Assembly (NCBI RefSeq): GCF_003390935.1
Contig: NZ_QNQZ01000011.1
Coordinates: 1-64,000 of the forward strand
From: Lewinella sp. IMCC34191
GTDB lineage: Bacteria; Bacteroidota; Bacteroidia; Chitinophagales; Saprospiraceae
Reading direction: 5' to 3'
DNA length: 64,000 bases
Part shown: in pieces, positions 61,389 to 64,000 of the stretch
Position numbering within the stretch: the stretch's first letter is position 1
Layout of the letters: each line of letters starts with the position of its first letter
Position numbers and translations under genes: made by a program
Notes under the pieces: model-generated
Told to the model about the DNA's origin: nothing
The model's input: the letters and a program-made list of their open reading frames with translations, nothing else
Databases searched by the model: none

Positions 61389-62201
61389 GTCTTTGGAAGG
61401 CATGCTGCGACGCGTCGTCGTTGGATTCCAGGGTAGATTTTTATTCCTGGTACAGGTAGGCAATTCGCATAGATGTATGCTGTATCAATCCGCGAGCGGA
61501 TCGTTTGTACTGGCTATTCAGTCGGATGTTTGGTGTAAATAAAATCCGTTCATTCTTCTTTATGAGTAAAAAACGATATCTTTAAATTGATTTTACACCT
61601 AAAACAAACACTATGCATCATAACCAGCCATCCGATCCACCATCAACAGCCCAGCATGTACTGCGCTGCACCTTTTTCAGGATCCTACATTTTTGATCAG
61701 CGTGCATTTACCGAGCTTATACCTAACGTCAACCAAAGCTGATTAGGGGATTCAATAGAAGTATCGGCTACAATAAGTTGATTTGTCCTTACAATAATTC
61801 ACGGCAGCAAAAGCCCTGAGAACTGCAAAGCTTTGCGTGGATTCAAGTAATTGACTAACAATTGACTCTTTTCTTTACTCTAGGGTAATGAATGCAGTTT
61901 TGGCTCCTCCGCCCCCATAGGCATCGCGTTACTGCAATTCGCTTTCGCTGCTGTATACGAGTGGGGAATACCGCATTTTAGCTCCTTTACGGCTTCGTGG
62001 TCCGCTCAGGAGGCCAAAAGCCGAACAAGCTATAATTTATAGCAAATTAATAACAACTATATGGCACCATACCGTCAACGTCTTTATGTGTATTCAACCA
62101 TACACACATAAGTACGAATGGTCATTCTGCTACCGGAGGTCGTCGAAAATCGGAATCTTAATAGAGTTGACAGGAGGATACTTCCTCTACGATTTTCAGC
62201 T
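61389..62201. other. AT-richer gene-poor stretch
   Basis: About 800 bp with markedly lower GC than the rest of the window. I see no convincing gene. A 27-codon open frame starts at 61613 (MHHNQPSDPPSTAQHV...) after an AT-rich leader but lacks any support. Around 61899-62020 a GC-richer patch (GCTCCTCCGCCCCCATAGG, GCTCCTTTACGGCTTCGTGG) looks like repeat remains. The lower GC and relics suggest an insertion/deletion hot spot. Confidence 0.6.
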
Positions 62202-62399
62202 ATGAGTATGATTTTGTTTATTTTTTCGCTTTGGGCACCGGTCAATACAGACCTGCCCACCAACCCAAATACCCTTACCGATGATAAGGTGCAGACCACA
62301 ACTTGCACCAATGATGGTACGGGTAAGAAAATTATCGACGGTAGCGATTGCGAAATGACGCAGGATGCCGACGGAACCTGGGAGGATAGAGGTTGTTAA
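62202..62399 (+). CDS. Small exported Cys-containing peptide
   Basis: 65 residues from ATG 62202 (MSMILFIFSLWAPVNTDLP); the frame is open 84 nt further upstream but that part is basic and less plausible. A hydrophobic N-terminus (about 1-15) is followed by a polar, Thr/Asp-rich tail with three Cys (TTTCTNDG, DGSDCEM and the final DRGC). The stop is followed 7 nt later by a strong terminator, which supports a real transcription unit. No family recognised; a short secreted or lipid-free surface peptide is a guess. Confidence 0.5.
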   Translation: MSMILFIFSLWAPVNTDLPTNPNTLTDDKVQTTTCTNDGTGKKIIDGSDCEMTQDADGTWEDRGC

Positions 62400-62405
62400 C
62401 AGACT

Positions 62406-62436
62406 TAGGCCTCGCTCTTGAGCGAGGCCTATTTAT
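62406..62436 (+). terminator. Rho-independent terminator after the small peptide gene
   Basis: AGGCCTCGCT (62407-62416) pairs with AGCGAGGCCT (62421-62430) around a CTTG loop and is followed by ATTTATTTAT. It ends the small-peptide unit and precedes the GLPGLI gene by about 25 nt. Confidence 0.85.
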
Positions 62437-62458
62437 TTATAATTCTTAGCCTTTACCT

Positions 62459-63103
62459 ATGAGATTATACATATTGATTTTGGTTTTTCTGACAACGAAT
62501 ATCCTTGCGGCTCAGACGGCATACAGGATCACCTACGAATTAAGGAGTGTAAACAATACCTATACGAAACTCTCCGAACAGTTTACAGGTGAGGATCGCT
62601 CACGGATGGCTTCCGGTGACCACGAAACCAGAACCTTTGAATTATTACACGTAAACGGTATTTCGTTGTATAGTTACGTCTCTTCTCGATATGACGATAC
62701 GTATACCGGCCAGCAATACTATTCCGGCACCAGTACAGTACATTATAAAGATATGCGGTCACCGGACGATGTGGAAATGTTGGAAGTAAGCAACACGAGA
62801 GGGTGCGCACGAAAAACGACCTATAGATCAGAGCTATATGACCTAACCGATTCTACAAAATTGATCGGCAACCTATTGGTACAAAAAGCGGTCAATCGGG
62901 AATTTCCGGACAGCTATGTATGGTTTGCCCCACGTATACCCATATCCGACGGTCCCGGGCAGGAGGCTGGATTCCCGGGTTTAGTCGTCCAAAGAACCAA
63001 TAGCTCCCACAACATAGTGATGGTTGCCATTGAGGAGATCGATAGCGATTCCGTACCTGATATCGCAAGACCCGACTGTGCCCTGGGGCGGGACAACAAG
63101 TAA
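62459..63103 (+). CDS. GLPGLI-family exported protein
   Basis: 214 residues with a signal peptide (to about residue 18, LAAQ). The family-defining region is present as SDGPGQEAGFPGLVVQ near residue 162 (GPxxxxGLPGLI-type), preceded by VNREFPDSYVWFAPRIPIS, which matches the pattern of these Bacteroidota proteins. Function unknown; genes of this family are often next to outer-membrane receptors with a carboxypeptidase-like domain, as here (63455 onward). A TAGCCTTT box lies 4 nt before the ATG. Confidence 0.8.
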   Translation: MRLYILILVFLTTNILAAQTAYRITYELRSVNNTYTKLSEQFTGEDRSRMASGDHETRTFELLHVNGISLYSYVSSRYDDTYTGQQYYSGTSTVHYKDMRSPDDVEMLEVSNTRGCARKTTYRSELYDLTDSTKLIGNLLVQKAVNREFPDSYVWFAPRIPISDGPGQEAGFPGLVVQRTNSSHNIVMVAIEEIDSDSVPDIARPDCALGRDNK

Positions 63104-63454
63104 TCAGAAGTAGCGATTGCGGAACGGCTCACGATACAGTATACGCAGGTCGGCAATATCCGTCTGCTGCCAGCAATATGCTTTGCGAAAGCTCAAATAA
63201 TGAATATGAGTTTGAAGCATTCGTAGTTAGTAGCGGGAGAGGACGTGAGCGGTCACCCAAATTGCGGTCGAACGCTGCATTATGATCAATGACGCGGCAG
63301 ACATGAAAAAAACGAATACTGATCCGTTACCGGCAATCACCAGACCTGAACGCCCCGGGCAGACGGCGCAACGGAAAAAAACAACTGGAACAAGATCACC
63401 TGCCTTCCTGAACCCGCAGATCAGCCTTTTGCTCCACGTGCCAAACCATTGATC
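63104..63454. other. Intergenic region upstream of the partial outer-membrane protein gene
   Basis: 351 bp without a convincing gene. A 56-codon open frame at 63282-63452 (MINDAADMKKTNTDP...) has no signal peptide, no recognisable family and ends right before the next gene, so I do not call it. No clear TAnnTTTG promoter was found. Confidence 0.5.
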
Positions 63455-64000
63455 TTGCCTTATCACCAAATACGCTTTCGGCTGGGCATTGTGCTACTGC
63501 TTTTTCTACTTGGTAAATCCATATCTGCACAGCGCAACTTGCGTGTTTTGCTAACGGACCAGTTTGACGAACCAGCCGCAGCCGTCCAGGTCAATTTATT
63601 GGTCGCCAAACAGAAGTTACTGTACGCGGAAGCCCAAAGCGATCCCGCGGGAGTCGTTCGTTTTCCTGCCCTATACTACGGTGATACGGTCTTTCTACAA
63701 GTTGACGACTATCGCTTCGTACCGGCTGTAATCACGATTACCCCGGACGTAGATTCCACCACCTACGTGCTTGACCGGATAGCCTTAGAGCTGACACAAA
63801 TCACCGTAAATGCCGAAAAGAGTCCCGTGGAAATTCACGGAGACACGATGTTTTTCGACGTGGAAGCGTACCGACTGGGCAACGAGACGACGCTCGGCGA
63901 CCTGATTAACCGCATCCCCGATTTGTCCCTGAACGCCAACGGCGACATCGAATTTCAGGGGAAGACAATCGATCATTTATTCGTAGAGGGGAGAGATATT
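63455..64000 (+). CDS. Outer-membrane receptor-like protein, partial (cut by window end)
   Basis: At least 182 residues from a TTG at 63455 (another TTG at 63449 is in frame); no ATG is available upstream. Signal peptide MPYHQIRFRLGIVLLLFLLG then KSISAQ, a carboxypeptidase-like Ig domain (RNLRVLLTDQFDEPAAAVQV, about 27-105) and the start of a plug-like region, PVEIHGDTMFFDVEAYRLGN and LGDLINRIPDLSLNANGDIE, very like the TonB-independent receptor-type proteins that accompany GLPGLI genes. The reading frame is still open at base 64000. Ligand unknown. Confidence 0.7.
   Translation, partial: MPYHQIRFRLGIVLLLFLLGKSISAQRNLRVLLTDQFDEPAAAVQVNLLVAKQKLLYAEAQSDPAGVVRFPALYYGDTVFLQVDDYRFVPAVITITPDVDSTTYVLDRIALELTQITVNAEKSPVEIHGDTMFFDVEAYRLGNETTLGDLINRIPDLSLNANGDIEFQGKTIDHLFVEGRDI

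Noticed and set aside
61613..61696. 27-codon open frame in the AT-rich stretch
   Set aside because: Too short and unsupported by any signal other than an ATG.
63282..63452. 56-codon open frame before the partial receptor gene
   Set aside because: No family, no signal peptide and no promoter; likely chance.
1..64000. tRNA genes or complete rRNA genes
   Set aside because: I looked for T-loop and anticodon-stem patterns in the intergenic regions and found none; only a putative rRNA leader is at the left edge.

Overview
The window is chromosomal DNA from a GC-rich member of the Bacteroidota, most likely a marine Saprospiria/Lewinella-type bacterium. The signs are SusC/SusD outer-membrane pairs, type IX secretion (T9SS) tails, a GLPGLI protein, promoter elements of the Bacteroidota type (TAnnTTTG), almost no Shine-Dalgarno signals, and a carotenoid set that includes a CruF-type hydratase. 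The species call is inference.

Layout. 1-400 looks like tandem promoters and leader of an rRNA operon running leftwards out of the window. 696-7873 is a carotenoid cluster on the minus strand (crtI, crtB, cruF-like, crtY), interrupted by a secreted amidohydrolase and by a REP-associated tyrosine transposase (RAYT) flanked on both sides by 93-94 bp palindromic repeats (3627-5550). 7928-12065 holds housekeeping genes (pth, tgt, pyrH), a secreted beta-propeller protein and a mosaic hairpin array between tgt and pyrH. 12130-29538 is a minus-strand xylan utilisation locus: SusC, SusD, GH43, a class A beta-lactamase-like hydrolase, GH10, a pentonate dehydratase, a GntP permease, an FAH-family dehydratase, a 2-oxoglutarate-semialdehyde dehydrogenase and GH30. 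Together these connect xylan breakdown to a Weimberg-type oxidative route that ends at 2-oxoglutarate. No xylose dehydrogenase, lactonase or dedicated regulator is visible here.

30082-46357 is mixed: a YdjM-like membrane protein, a FadL-like porin, an Arg/Ser-rich secreted protein, proS, a CYTH protein, then a two-gene operon encoding a caspase-alpha/beta-hydrolase fusion and a helical-repeat CHAT protease (the best candidate for an uncharacterised system), a Kelch lipoprotein, a GHMP (mevalonate-type) kinase, an alanine-dehydrogenase-like protein and tsaE. 46424-54061 carries a YceI lipoprotein, pentose-phosphate genes (gnd, rpiB, zwf), an unknown membrane protein and nadB. 54065-59564 holds an ATP-dependent DNA ligase, its MBL-fold partner nuclease, an HpaI-type aldolase and a CocE-type hydrolase.

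59565-64000 is accessory-looking: a diverged 205-bp duplication, dispersed palindromic repeats, a broken GH92 fragment, an AT-richer gene-poor stretch, a small Cys-containing exported peptide, a GLPGLI protein and the start of an outer-membrane protein cut by the window end. All functions are read from motifs and context; no database search was possible.
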